41,416 nt of DNA, taken from assembly GCA_964550025.1 (NCBI GenBank), contig CAZJYI010000102.1:1-41416 (forward strand). Reading direction: 5' to 3'. Below, one piece after another: positions 7,945 through 17,837 of this stretch. The notes beneath the pieces were generated by a model. That model was given only the letters and a program-made list of their open reading frames with translations. It searched no databases and was not told the origin of the DNA. The position numbers were made by a program, and so were the translations under genes. The DNA comes from CAZJYI01 sp964550025. Lineage in GTDB: Bacteria; Verrucomicrobiota; Kiritimatiellia; UBA8416; CAYOBW01. How positions within the stretch are numbered: the first letter of the stretch is position 1; the number at the start of each line of letters is the position of its first letter.

Positions 7945-10900
7945 CTACTCAAACAGCTTCTTGAGGTACTCCGCCCCCTTTTCTTCGAGGAGCTTCGTTG
8001 CTTTTTCCTCGAGGCGCTTTGTGCCTTCTTCTTTCAGGTAATTCTCCGCCACCTTTGCAGTCAGTTTCGTGAGGTCCTTACGCAAGGCATCCCGGTCCAC
8101 GTGCGGATCATCGATTGTACCGCCAATGGGTACGGCGATTGTCACGTCTTTCACGTACTTGTGGTAGCGGCTACTGAGCATCCCGTCCGTGATGGGCAAT
8201 TCCGCCCTGTAGGCCAGTGTTCCATCGAGGCCTATCGAGCCGGACATGATGAGCGTTGCTCTGCTGGTCTCAATCCTCAATGGATCGCACTTGAGCTTCC
8301 CGTCACGGCACACGAACCGGACCCGTTGATACGGTATGACGGCCTCGGCCGACGTGGCCTGGCATGCATCCAGGACGTCTCCCAGAAGCGCATCCGGTTT
8401 CAGTGTTACATTCGTGAATACCAGCGATCCCTCGAAATCCGCCGTTGATTGCACGTTACTGCTCAACGGCAGGCGCAGATGTGCCATATCGACACTCACC
8501 ATCCCGTCGATCACGGCCGATCCCTTGAGAACGGGATGAACGTGCGCCAGGAGATCACCCGTGAGTGCTTCGTCGAGCTTCGCATCGCTCACGATCGGTG
8601 TATTCTCGGGCACCTGCAGAAGCGGAGGGGTCTGTGTGAAGTCTACCAGGGGTACGAGGTTGAGCTCCCCTTCATTGAACGCCGATTTCACTTCCGCCAC
8701 GAGCTGCCCGTCGCTCAGCTTGACGGTAGGCCGGCACTTCTCCACCTTCGCCCCCTTCCAGACCAGACGCTCCACGTACAGCGCCGTTTCGGCGTCTGCC
8801 TTTTGCAGAATGCCCTGCCCTGAATCCGCCCGGAGCGGCCCGCGGTACCGGATAACCCCCTCCTCCGAGCCGGCCATCTCGATCTCCATACCCGTGAACG
8901 CACACACGATCTCCCCAACGCGTTCGAGGTCCGCCCTGGCCGTTCCCGCCAGATCGAGAAGACATGACGAAGACACATCCGTGACCCGGCCCGTGGCTGA
9001 CAGGGTGTACGGCCGCGAGGACACCTTGACGGATTCCAGGTTCCAAGTGTCGGGCGCGATCGTTCCACCGGCCGCAATACGTATCTCCGGCTCGTGAATG
9101 CCGGCCGTGCCGTTATCGAAGATCAGTGACGTGACCGCAGCCGATGCCTCCGCGATCGATACCACGTTGCTCGCCACCGCGAAGCGGCCCACAACCGCGA
9201 ATTTGCCACCCGCCTTGCGTTTGGGGTCCGCGGCTACAAGTCCTACGTCGACGGCTTTTGCCATGATGCGCGCAACGTCACCGGTAACGCTGCACATCCC
9301 GTCGTGCAGCGACAGGGGCCGCGTAGCGTTTGGCCATTCGAACCGTTCAACTGTCGCATCCGCGGCAAAAGGAGCTGCTTCGCATCTGAGGCGTATCCGC
9401 GAGAGGTTCTCCACGCGCCCGGCTTCATCCGTCACCAGGTGCGCGTTCAGAACGCCACGGGCCCGTGCCTGTGTCAACGGCTCTGGAGTCGCACCGTCGA
9501 CACGCAGATTGTTGATGGTCACGACAGCGGAGAGGGCGCTGCTCTGTTCCGAAGCGCGATGCATTCGGATCACCGATCGCAGTTCGCCTGCGAGCCGCTT
9601 CTTGCCCAGTTCCACGAACTTCGCCGCTTCACGTTGCGCTGCCGCCAGGTCGGCAGTGAGGTCGATGGCGAGGTTGGTGACGGAACCCCGGCCTGACAGC
9701 TTCGCAAAGGGCGTATCCAGTTTCAGCGTCTTCAGGTCGATGCCCCGCGCGTCCAGCCTCCCTTCAGCCCGAAGCTGCATCGGTGAATCAATACCGACGG
9801 CCTTCTGCTCCTGCAGCGCCCGGATGGGTGTCGTGATGAGATTGGCACTGAACTCGGTCTTGCCCGCGTCGAGTCGGAGTCGGCTACGCATGGAGGCACG
9901 CCCCTCCTTGACCGTGAGGCCGGGACGCAGCTTCAGCGTGCGCGGCATCTGTGCCGCCACTTGCGCCAGTTCCATGGTTGCTTCGGCCGTCAACTCGCCC
10001 CGCGGCGCGCCGCCCTCCTCGGCTGGCCTGATCGTTCCCTCGACGGAAACGCGCCCGAAAGGCGAGTCGAATTTTGCCTTGCGGACGGTTAGCAGACTGT
10101 TCGTCATGCCGATTTCGCAATCCAGCGTCATGCGGTCGCAGGCAGGACTGTCCACGCCAAGTGCCCCGCCCGTAGCCTGGAACCCGGTAACTTCGGTCCG
10201 CGCCACAAGGGCCATTTCCCGTGCCCCGTCCAGGCGGAGGTCCCATTCGCTATTGAGGAGACCGCGCAGTTGCGGCATACCCTCCACGTAGGCGTTCATT
10301 GCGGAAAGCGCGGTCATGTCGAACGCCACCACGCTGAGCTTCGCCTTTCCCTGCGCGGTGCCCGAACCATCGTCGCCCTGAAGCTGGAGCCGGCCCTCCA
10401 GAGATATGCGCCCCGTCCCGTTGCTTTGCACGGCTTCGACCGCGAACGGTATGGGCTTGCCAAGGCTGCTGATGCGCGCACTTGCCGTGATGTCCTGCAG
10501 AACGAGGTCGGGGCCTTCCCGACCCGCGAGAGTGATTTTTCCCTGGCTCAGACTGATGTCGGCAACAATATCGCGCTGCCGGCCTTTTGCCGACCGGCTC
10601 TCTGCTGCCCGGTTTCTTGTTACCCGGCCTCCCGGTGCAGGGGCGGCCGGGGCGGCCGGTGTTTCGTCCGGAGCCCTCTCGGCACGAACCGTTGCGGCCT
10701 GCGCAACAGGACGATCCGGCGGTGGACTCAGCGCAAGCTCCGGCGCCACGAGCCGTATACGGCCGAGATCGTTGGTTGGTCCGGCAAAGGCGAGCAGCCC
10801 CTCCGATATGCTGAGTCGGACACCGGAAAACCTGACGGTCCCGTCACCGGTCCCGAAGGCAATCTCATCGAACTGCAGCCCGTTCCGCCAGGTCAGCGTC

Positions 10901-11115
10901 CAGTTGGTAACCGAAATCTCCCCGTCAACCTGTTCGTTTACTCTGCTCAGAATGTACCGCCGCACGGCACCGCTCGAGGCAATCCGCGGCGCGAATAGCA
11001 ACACTATCGCAAGAATCGCCGCTGTGAGCAGGCTCCCCGTGGCAATGCGCCGCCAGAGTCGTTTCCGTTTGCCTGTTGTCTTTGCCTCTGTTTCCTGTTT
11101 TTCCTGTTCTTTCAT
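7945..11115 (-). CDS. AsmA-family / large inner-membrane-anchored periplasmic protein
   Basis: This protein of about 1056 residues has the AsmA-like plan: a short basic cytosolic N-terminus (KRKRLWRR), one transmembrane helix at about 24-45, and a very long periplasmic beta-rich region, thought in this family to form a hydrophobic groove for lipid transfer to the outer membrane. The C-terminal portion has the AsmA_2-type pattern of repeated FEGSLVFTNVTLKPDALLG-like strands and a GSIGLDGTLAYRAELPI turn. It ends with a charged helical tail (KEEGTKRLEEKATKLLEEKG). A Pro/Ala-rich linker occurs near residue 150. The ATG at 11115 (with GGTGATG ahead) is chosen; ATG at 11130 is also possible. First gene of the minus-strand run ending in the HDAC-like gene, and divergent from the TPR lipoprotein gene, leaving about 130 bases for two promoters. 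Confidence 0.85.
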   Translation of the reverse strand: MKEQEKQETEAKTTGKRKRLWRRIATGSLLTAAILAIVLLFAPRIASSGAVRRYILSRVNEQVDGEISVTNWTLTWRNGLQFDEIAFGTGDGTVRFSGVRLSISEGLLAFAGPTNDLGRIRLVAPELALSPPPDRPVAQAATVRAERAPDETPAAPAAPAPGGRVTRNRAAESRSAKGRQRDIVADISLSQGKITLAGREGPDLVLQDITASARISSLGKPIPFAVEAVQSNGTGRISLEGRLQLQGDDGSGTAQGKAKLSVVAFDMTALSAMNAYVEGMPQLRGLLNSEWDLRLDGAREMALVARTEVTGFQATGGALGVDSPACDRMTLDCEIGMTNSLLTVRKAKFDSPFGRVSVEGTIRPAEEGGAPRGELTAEATMELAQVAAQMPRTLKLRPGLTVKEGRASMRSRLRLDAGKTEFSANLITTPIRALQEQKAVGIDSPMQLRAEGRLDARGIDLKTLKLDTPFAKLSGRGSVTNLAIDLTADLAAAQREAAKFVELGKKRLAGELRSVIRMHRASEQSSALSAVVTINNLRVDGATPEPLTQARARGVLNAHLVTDEAGRVENLSRIRLRCEAAPFAADATVERFEWPNATRPLSLHDGMCSVTGDVARIMAKAVDVGLVAADPKRKAGGKFAVVGRFAVASNVVSIAEASAAVTSLIFDNGTAGIHEPEIRIAAGGTIAPDTWNLESVKVSSRPYTLSATGRVTDVSSSCLLDLAGTARADLERVGEIVCAFTGMEIEMAGSEEGVIRYRGPLRADSGQGILQKADAETALYVERLVWKGAKVEKCRPTVKLSDGQLVAEVKSAFNEGELNLVPLVDFTQTPPLLQVPENTPIVSDAKLDEALTGDLLAHVHPVLKGSAVIDGMVSVDMAHLRLPLSSNVQSTADFEGSLVFTNVTLKPDALLGDVLDACQATSAEAVIPYQRVRFVCRDGKLKCDPLRIETSRATLIMSGSIGLDGTLAYRAELPITDGMLSSRYHKYVKDVTIAVPIGGTIDDPHVDRDALRKDLTKLTAKVAENYLKEEGTKRLEEKATKLLEEKGAEYLKKLFE

Positions 11116-11250
11116 ATCATCACCATTCATTGATGGGACCACGATAGCATGCGCCGCGCTTCTGAAGAACGGAAAAACGGACTCACGCGGCAATATTGCT
11201 TTAAGCGATGCAGCGGTTCTGCTATACACGCTCAAGGAGTGTGCGTTCTG

Positions 11251-12705
11251 ATGAAAGACTTTGTGAAGAAACCGTCCGGACTCGGCATCACGGTTCTCTG
11301 TCTGGCATTGCTGGTAGGGACAGGTGGCTGCGGCCGGGACGGCCATCAATTGCTCGCCGACGGCCTTGAGGCGCTTGAGGCGGGCAACGATTCCCAAGCC
11401 GTCGTATTGCTCGAGAAGGCGGCAGCCGCCCTACCGGTGAGCGCCACCGCACAGTGCAACCTTGGGATTGCCTACTGGCGGCAGGGCCAATACGAAGAAG
11501 CGGCCGAGGCGCTTCGAACCGCCGCCGCTCTCGATCCGAGCGCCGCGGTTCCACTGGAGCTCCTCGTCCAAGTCTACGGGGAGATGGGGCAGCTCGAACC
11601 CGCGCGACGGGCCTTCGACGAAGCGCAGTTGGAGCGCGCGACCCCATCGCCGCGGGCACTGACGGCCATGGCGCTCGTCGAACTCAAAGCCGGAGACGCG
11701 GGGGTCGCCCGCAACTACCTCGTGCAGGCCCTGGATCTCGACCCGAATTACGCCCCGGCAACGTACAACATGGCATGCCTGTGCAAAGAGCAGGACAACG
11801 GACGTGCCAAGGCGGAGGCGCATTTCAAGCGCTTCCTGGAACTCGTTGGAGACTCCGAAAGCACACAGGCCGTCGCGGCCCGGCATTATCTTGCCGGGGA
11901 CAAGCCCGTCCAGCCGCCGGAAAACGGCGGGAATGTCGGGGAACCCGCCGACGATGCGACCGGGGGGACGGCAGAAGAACCGGAAGGTACGACGGTTGCA
12001 TCGTTGGTTTCCGATGCGCGTAAAGCGATAGGGAATGAGAACCTCGACGAAGCTCTCGTGTTGCTGAAAGAGGCCGTCAAGCGCGATCCGGCACATCGCG
12101 ACGCTCTCTGGGAGCTCGTGTTGCTGTACGACGTAGGGCTGAAGGACACCGTGCGTGCCGAGCAATATCGAGCGTTATTCGTCAAACGGTTCCCGAACGA
12201 CCCGATGTCGCGCGGCCGCAGCTCGGGTGGAGCCACACGCAATCCCGCCGCCGCGCGCAAGGCGTTTTCGAAGGGCGTATCCTGTTACCGCGCGAGTGAT
12301 TGGAATGGCGCCATCAAGCACTACCAGAACGCGCTGTTGTTCGATAACACGTTGTACGACGCGTCGTACAACCTCGGGCTGACCTACAAGGCACAAGGTC
12401 AGCTTGAGAAAGCCCGCAATGAGTTTGAGTATACGTTGAGGATCAAATCGGACATGGCAGACGCCGCGTATATGCTGGCCCTGGTCCATCGCTCACTGCA
12501 GGAGCCGTCCAAGGCGATCGAGCGTCTTGAGTCTCTGCTCAAGCAGACGCCTGATTACGCAAAGGCGCATCTCCTTCTCGGGTACGTCTACCAAGACCGG
12601 CGCCAGTCCTCGAAGGCACGCACGCATTTTGAACGCTACGTGAAGCTCGCGCCGCCGAATGATCCGTCTGCCGCCAAGCTGAAGCGGTGGCTTCAGCGAA
12701 ACTGA
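11251..12705 (+). CDS. TPR-repeat lipoprotein
   Basis: A 484-residue lipoprotein. The signal peptide ends in the lipobox GTGGC with Cys27 as the lipid site. AAGGAGTG lies nine bases before the ATG. Two blocks of tetratricopeptide repeats are visible: residues about 34-200 (ADGLEALEAGNDSQAVVLLEKA, AQCNLGIAYWRQGQYEEAAEAL, ATYNMACLCKEQ) and about 255-480 (NENLDEALVLLKEAVKRDP, YNLGLTYKAQGQLEKARNEF, AHLLLGYVYQDRRQSSKARTHF). A Gly/Glu-rich linker of about 40 residues separates them. Such proteins are periplasmic scaffolds for envelope assembly. The next gene, CvpA-like, starts only 6 bases after the stop, so the two are likely co-transcribed with dnaG. The specific partner is unknown. Confidence 0.88.
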   Translation: MKDFVKKPSGLGITVLCLALLVGTGGCGRDGHQLLADGLEALEAGNDSQAVVLLEKAAAALPVSATAQCNLGIAYWRQGQYEEAAEALRTAAALDPSAAVPLELLVQVYGEMGQLEPARRAFDEAQLERATPSPRALTAMALVELKAGDAGVARNYLVQALDLDPNYAPATYNMACLCKEQDNGRAKAEAHFKRFLELVGDSESTQAVAARHYLAGDKPVQPPENGGNVGEPADDATGGTAEEPEGTTVASLVSDARKAIGNENLDEALVLLKEAVKRDPAHRDALWELVLLYDVGLKDTVRAEQYRALFVKRFPNDPMSRGRSSGGATRNPAAARKAFSKGVSCYRASDWNGAIKHYQNALLFDNTLYDASYNLGLTYKAQGQLEKARNEFEYTLRIKSDMADAAYMLALVHRSLQEPSKAIERLESLLKQTPDYAKAHLLLGYVYQDRRQSSKARTHFERYVKLAPPNDPSAAKLKRWLQRN

Positions 12706-12711
12706 CGGGTA

Positions 12712-13206
12712 ATGGATATCCTCTCCACAATCGGTGTGGCAGATGTGGTTGCCGTTCTGATTTTCCTCCTCGTTGCCTTCCATGGTCTTCACAGGGGTCT
12801 TTCCGGTGAGCTTTCCCAGGTCGTGGGCATCGTGGCCGCCATTGTCGTTGCGTTCGTCGTGTTCGATCCTCTGGGTATGTACCTCATCAAGGAACTCGAT
12901 TTGAGTCCCACCGTTGCGCGCATTGCTGCGCTGATAGCGACCATGATGCTCTCCATGCTCGTCATGGCGACAATCGTTACCATTCTGAGGCGCTGCCTGG
13001 AGATCGTCCTGGGTGACCGTCTGGACCGTATTGCAGGGTTCGTGGCAGGCGCGGTCAGGGCCGTGGTGATTGTGTCACTGCTGTTTCTCGTCATGAACGT
13101 TCTGCCTAGCGAAAAGCTCAACCACATGTTCGGCGAAGATTCCTATGTCGGCTGTGCACTCATCCACTATCTGTCTTCTCTTCGCGACAGAATCGAGGAG
13201 CCTTGA
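12712..13206 (+). CDS. CvpA-family inner-membrane protein
   Basis: This 164-residue integral membrane protein matches the CvpA family: the N-terminal VADVVAVLIFLLVAFHGLHRGLSGELSQVVGIVAAIVV pattern (helix, then a GLHRG turn, then a Gly-rich second helix), a third helix around residues 68-90, an amphipathic stretch with RRCLEIVLGDRLDRIAGFVAG, and a final helix (VRAVVIVSLLFLVMNVLP). CvpA is required for colicin V production in E. coli and more generally for envelope integrity; its biochemical role is unsettled. It sits 6 bases after the TPR lipoprotein gene, and its stop codon directly abuts the ATG of dnaG, implying translational coupling. Full length for the family. Confidence 0.85.
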   Translation: MDILSTIGVADVVAVLIFLLVAFHGLHRGLSGELSQVVGIVAAIVVAFVVFDPLGMYLIKELDLSPTVARIAALIATMMLSMLVMATIVTILRRCLEIVLGDRLDRIAGFVAGAVRAVVIVSLLFLVMNVLPSEKLNHMFGEDSYVGCALIHYLSSLRDRIEEP

Positions 13207-15087
13207 ATGGCGCGGATGATTCCCAAACGGGTACTCGAGGAGGTCCGCTACCGCAATGACATTGCGGAAGTCATCGGCTCCTACATCACGTTGAAGCGGT
13301 CCGGCTCTCGCTTCAAGTGCTGCTGCCCTTTCCACAAAGAGAAGACACCGTCCTTCATCGTCAATCCGCAGATGCAGATCTACCACTGCTTCGGCTGCGG
13401 CGCCGGCGGCGATGTCTTCCGTTTCATCCAGGAGTTTGAGGGCGTCGATTTCACCACGTCCGTGAAAATCCTGGCCCAGAAGGCCGGCATCCCCATCGAG
13501 ACGGAGGAGGCGGACCCGCGCGAGGCCTCGGACAAGGAGCTGCTCTACCGTATTCACGGGGAACTGGCACAGTTCTACCAGCGCTGTCTGCACCAGATGA
13601 AATCGGCCGAACGCGCGCGGCACTACCTCCAGGAACGCAACCTGCCCGCCGATACGGTCGAGGAATTCGGGATCGGTTTCGCTCCGATGCCGCGGAGTTG
13701 GGACGCTGTGATCCAATGGGGCCGCAAGCACAACTTCGGTCTCCCCATACTGGAGAAAGCCGGACTGATTCTGCGCAGTGAGCGATCCGGCCGCGAAGGG
13801 GGCTACTACGATCGCTTCCGTCAACGCCTGATGTTCCCCATCCGCGACGCGCAGAACCGGGTTATCGGGTTCAGTGGCCGCCTGCTCGAAGCGGAGGCGC
13901 GCGCAGCCAAATATGTCAACAGTCCCGAGACACCGATCTTCCGCAAGAGCCGCGTATTGTACGCCCTCGAGAAAGCACGTCGGCATATCGTTGCCGCCGA
14001 TCCCCGCGAGGCAATCGTTTGCGAAGGACAGATCGACGTCATCCGCTGCCACCAGGCCGGCTTCAACCGCGCCGTGGCATCGCAAGGCACAGCCTTTACG
14101 GACGAACACGCGCGCATTCTGGGACGCTACGCCGACGGTGTCGTCATCGTATTTGACTCCGACCGCGCCGGGCAGGACGCCGCCGTCAAGACCGCCGCGC
14201 TCTTTATGGAAGCCGGCCTCGCCGTCCGGGTTGCGACGCTCCCCGCCGGCGAAGACCCCGATTCCTTCGTCTCCAGGCAAGGCGCGGAGCCGTTTCAACG
14301 GCTTCTGGACAACGCCGTTTCGGCTGTCAGCTACCAGGCGGACGTGCTTGCCTCCCGCCGCAACATTCGCAGTCAGATCGGCGCCATGAACTCGGCAAGG
14401 GATGTTCTCGAGACGATTCGCCGCAGCCCCAACGCCGTACAGCGGGCCACACTTGTCCAGGAAGCCGCGGTAAAGCTCAATCTTCCCGCCTCGGCTCTGC
14501 AGGATGAGCTGCGCAAGTTGATGCGGAAGACCCGCCGCGGTACCCCTGCCGCGGCGTCACCTGAGGCACCTGCCGCCGAACATCCGTCACACCCTCCGGA
14601 AGAAGTCTGCTTGTGCGAGCACATGGTGCACGTCATCGATCATCCCGAGGTCGCCGATCTCGTAAACGGCTTTCTGCCGCTCGAGCTTGTAACGGACCCA
14701 GTCTGTCGGCAGATCGTGGCGGCTTCGTTGGAGGCTCGGCGTGTTGGCCGTGATATCACCGAGGTATTGCACGGCAGCAGTGCGGTCGACGAGGACGGTG
14801 AGATCAAACGGCTTGCTGCGGCCGTCCTCATGGCGCCTTCGCGCGTCCCCGGAAGCGAGTTTGGACGCGAAGACGCGGTCAAGAACCTCATTCTCCGCCT
14901 GTGGGAAGGGTACATGAAGAGCCGCTGTGCCGAGCTCGAGCAGCGCCGGTTGCAGCCGGAACACGCCAACGACCAGGCATTGGCCGCCGAAAGCTATCAG
15001 CTTCGCAGGGATCTCGCTGCGCTGAAATCCTGGGAAACCGCGACGGACGTCATTCTTCTCAATCTCCCGGAAGAAGCCGCGCCTTAA
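13207..15087 (+). CDS. dnaG: DNA primase DnaG
   Basis: The 626-residue replicative primase makes RNA primers at the replication fork with the DnaB helicase. The CHC2-type zinc finger is intact (Cys40, His43, Cys61, Cys64; CCPFHKEKTPSF...HCFGCGAGGD). The catalytic core has the RFRQRLMFPIRDAQNRVIGFSGR motif. The TOPRIM domain carries the metal-binding Glu273 (IVCEGQIDVI) and Asp317/Asp319 (VFDSDRAGQDAA). The C-terminal part (about 430-626) is helical and divergent, as expected for the helicase-binding region, after a Pro/Ala-rich linker. The ATG immediately follows the CvpA-like stop. In many bacteria dnaG is followed by rpoD; here it runs into a convergent sensor gene 15 bases beyond, so rpoD is not linked in this window. 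Confidence 0.97.
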   Translation: MARMIPKRVLEEVRYRNDIAEVIGSYITLKRSGSRFKCCCPFHKEKTPSFIVNPQMQIYHCFGCGAGGDVFRFIQEFEGVDFTTSVKILAQKAGIPIETEEADPREASDKELLYRIHGELAQFYQRCLHQMKSAERARHYLQERNLPADTVEEFGIGFAPMPRSWDAVIQWGRKHNFGLPILEKAGLILRSERSGREGGYYDRFRQRLMFPIRDAQNRVIGFSGRLLEAEARAAKYVNSPETPIFRKSRVLYALEKARRHIVAADPREAIVCEGQIDVIRCHQAGFNRAVASQGTAFTDEHARILGRYADGVVIVFDSDRAGQDAAVKTAALFMEAGLAVRVATLPAGEDPDSFVSRQGAEPFQRLLDNAVSAVSYQADVLASRRNIRSQIGAMNSARDVLETIRRSPNAVQRATLVQEAAVKLNLPASALQDELRKLMRKTRRGTPAAASPEAPAAEHPSHPPEEVCLCEHMVHVIDHPEVADLVNGFLPLELVTDPVCRQIVAASLEARRVGRDITEVLHGSSAVDEDGEIKRLAAAVLMAPSRVPGSEFGREDAVKNLILRLWEGYMKSRCAELEQRRLQPEHANDQALAAESYQLRRDLAALKSWETATDVILLNLPEEAAP

Positions 15088-15102
15088 CTACGCTCGCCGG
15101 TT

Positions 15103-17712
15103 TCAGCCATTTGCGGGCATGCGTTGTGTCAGATCACGCGTGATCACCTGCAACCCCACGATTTGGTCGTCCTTGCGGATGGGACATACGTGGGCTTCTG
15201 CCGGAAAAGTGCTTCCGTCCTTTCGCACGGCCTCGACTTCCAGCACTGCCGGCCACGCCCTGCCGCGCAACATGCCGATGAAGATCTTGATGTACTTGGG
15301 AATGTCTTGCGGCCGTAGTGCACCAACCCGGGTGAATCGCCGGCCTACGATCTCGGATCTATCGTACCCGTTCAGCTTCGTCGTCATTTCGTTGCACTCT
15401 GTAATCCTCCCCCAGCGGTTCAGGACGACGATGCTGTCGGGGGCAAGTTCCACAAGGTTGTGATACTTCTTCTCGGACTCTTCCACCGCATCCGCGGCTC
15501 GCCTGCGTTCAATGATGGGTCCCAGGTGAGAACAGTAGACCGCCAGGATCTCCTGCGTGGTTTCGTTCAGCGGCGCATCGGTGATCGCCGCGTCATTCGT
15601 GAACACTCCAATCGCCTGTCCGCTGGACGACGCGATCGGTGTGATGACAACCCAACCGGTACCGATCGGCACGGGTTTCCGGCCGTTCCAATTGGTGTGC
15701 TCCCGTTCGATCCGGTACCACGCGTCTTCTCTTGCTCGTCGTGTGTGGTATGCCTCCCACTCAGCTCCCTTCTCATCCCGATAGCCGTGCTCGTCGGTCG
15801 TGTTCCCGTCGGTGTCGGTCCCGTAGGTTCCTCGTATGCAGTCCCCCGCGTCCATAAAAATACCACAGCGCTCCACCCCCAGGCGTTCACGCGCCAGCTC
15901 AACCGCGCGACGGTAAAGCGTGTCAATGTCCGGACACCGCATGAGCTCTTCAGACACGAGAGTCACGGTCCGTAGCCCCTCATTTACGGTCCTCCGGCGT
16001 TCTTCCTCAAGTCTGCGCTCCGTGATATCCTGGTTTATCCCGACCAGCTTGACGGGGTCTCCGTGGTTGTTTCTGATCACATGTCCTCTGGACCAGAGGA
16101 ACCGTTCCCGCCCATCTCCCGTCAGCGTCCTGAATTCGAACGGCTCAAGCTCACCGGTAGCAACCGCTTCCCGCATTCTCCGCTCTGCCATGGGCCTGTC
16201 TTCCGGATGGAGCAGTTTCCCCATCAGTTCATCCAGGTCCAGTTTCGTGCCGGGGGTCATGCCCATGATGCGGTAGAGCTCGTCGGACCATGTAGCCTGT
16301 TGCGTAACCAGATCGACTTCCCAGCTTCCGATATGCGCAATGCGTTGTGCTTCCTGCAAACGGGCGCTGCTCTCTCGCAGCGCCTCTTCCGCGCACTTGC
16401 GTTCCGTTATGTCGGTCGCAATGTGGATCACTCTGTCCAGATTTCCTTCATCGTCAAGCAGCGGTGTGCAGGAGACAAAGAACGTTCGACCCAACGCCTC
16501 CATCTCCACGTCGATGGTCTCCGTGTGTCGCGAACGCCGCATTCGACCCAGAGGACAATTCTCCGGGCACTCGCTGCGGCCATGAAAGACTTCGCAGCAT
16601 AATCGTCCGCGGATCTTCTCAACGGAAGCGCCAACGGCCTCCACCGCGGCGCGGTTCGCGTTGACAATGTGGTGGTCGGGGTCCAGAATCAGTGCGGGCT
16701 GTCCGACTGCATGGAAGATCTCTTCCCATTCCTCCCTGGCCTGAATGAGCTTCTTCTCCGCTTCGCTACGCATGATGGAAGCCGCGAAAGTGGCGGCGAT
16801 GTTGCGCAGAAGCAATACGATCTCCTCCGACCACTGTCGTGAGGTACGTACGGCATCGAACCCCAGAAAACCAATCAGCACCTCGTGGCAGATCATCGGT
16901 ACTACAACCAGGGACTGAATGTTCTGCATCTCGAAGTGCGCCTTCTCGAGAGATGCCTCCGGCGGGAGGTCCGCGACACTGGAAACGATGAAATCCTGCC
17001 GGGCTTTCATCTTTTCGGAGAACCACGGCAGCTCACTTTCAAGCGGGATATTCTGTAGTTCCTCAATCTGCGGTTCCACCTCGGGAGCACACCATTCATG
17101 CGTGTTCGAGACAGTGTCTTCATCTTCGGAGAGCCGGAACACGTAGCTGCGATCCGCATCCACGAACTTGCCAACCGTTGCCAATCCGCGGTTTATTCCG
17201 TCATCGATCTCCTCAGGCGGCAGGCTGACAAGCTCGGTAGCAATCCCGGCTACCATACGGTCCAGAGCCGTGCGTTCCTCAACTCTCTGCTCCAATCTAC
17301 GGACGTACTCGTGGCGCGCCTTTTGAAGCAGGACACACTCATCTCGCAGCTTCTTCTCTTCCACCGCGCGTGCAACCACCTCCAGGATCTGTTCCTTGCT
17401 TACCGGTTTCGCCAGGTAATCGAAGACGTGGAGCTGAATTGCATCACGTGCCGACGAGACTTCCGGCTCGCCTGTCATAAGGATGGTTTGGCTATTCGGC
17501 AGGTGTTCCGAGGCATACCGGGCCACATCCAGGCCATTCTCCGGTCCGAGGAGAATATCCACGATCAGCACATCGACAGCATCGGTTGAAAGGAGTGCTA
17601 TGGCTTTGGTTGCGGTAGCGGCGTTTCGTGTGTCGTATCCCGCCTGTGTGAGGAATGTGGACAGTGTCAGCCGAATGCTCTTTTCATCATCGACGACCAG
17701 TACCTTGGCCAT
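15103..17712 (-). CDS. Response-regulator protein with GAF and PAS sensor domains, no kinase or output domain
   Basis: This 869-residue cytosolic signalling protein has, in order: a receiver domain (about 1-120; acidic pair Asp8/Asp9, phospho-acceptor Asp52 in LIVDILLG, conserved Thr in ILMTGE and Lys in YLAKPV), a coiled coil (120-150), a GAF domain (about 155-325), a PAS domain with a Cys-rich insert (CCEVFHGRSECPENCP), a second PAS with PAC end (GINQDITERR), a second GAF (about 600-740), and a final PAS (about 755-869; VELAPDSIVVLNRWGRITECN ... ITRDLTQR). It stops there: no HisKA/HATPase, GGDEF, EAL or DNA-binding domain follows, and only 15 bases separate it from dnaG. It may bind or allosterically control a separate kinase. 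The ATG at 17712 with GGTGG upstream is preferred over GTG at 17721. Confidence 0.85.
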   Translation of the reverse strand: MAKVLVVDDEKSIRLTLSTFLTQAGYDTRNAATATKAIALLSTDAVDVLIVDILLGPENGLDVARYASEHLPNSQTILMTGEPEVSSARDAIQLHVFDYLAKPVSKEQILEVVARAVEEKKLRDECVLLQKARHEYVRRLEQRVEERTALDRMVAGIATELVSLPPEEIDDGINRGLATVGKFVDADRSYVFRLSEDEDTVSNTHEWCAPEVEPQIEELQNIPLESELPWFSEKMKARQDFIVSSVADLPPEASLEKAHFEMQNIQSLVVVPMICHEVLIGFLGFDAVRTSRQWSEEIVLLLRNIAATFAASIMRSEAEKKLIQAREEWEEIFHAVGQPALILDPDHHIVNANRAAVEAVGASVEKIRGRLCCEVFHGRSECPENCPLGRMRRSRHTETIDVEMEALGRTFFVSCTPLLDDEGNLDRVIHIATDITERKCAEEALRESSARLQEAQRIAHIGSWEVDLVTQQATWSDELYRIMGMTPGTKLDLDELMGKLLHPEDRPMAERRMREAVATGELEPFEFRTLTGDGRERFLWSRGHVIRNNHGDPVKLVGINQDITERRLEEERRRTVNEGLRTVTLVSEELMRCPDIDTLYRRAVELARERLGVERCGIFMDAGDCIRGTYGTDTDGNTTDEHGYRDEKGAEWEAYHTRRAREDAWYRIEREHTNWNGRKPVPIGTGWVVITPIASSSGQAIGVFTNDAAITDAPLNETTQEILAVYCSHLGPIIERRRAADAVEESEKKYHNLVELAPDSIVVLNRWGRITECNEMTTKLNGYDRSEIVGRRFTRVGALRPQDIPKYIKIFIGMLRGRAWPAVLEVEAVRKDGSTFPAEAHVCPIRKDDQIVGLQVITRDLTQRMPANG

Positions 17713-17837
17713 GTTTGCCACCGTTACCCGCCCCGCGACCCAGCACCATAATTGTCGACTAACTACCTTACGATACTCCAGGAATCTCTCTAGTCAAGCG
17801 GTTTCAGGGCATGCTGGTGGACGCGAGGCGACCCAAT

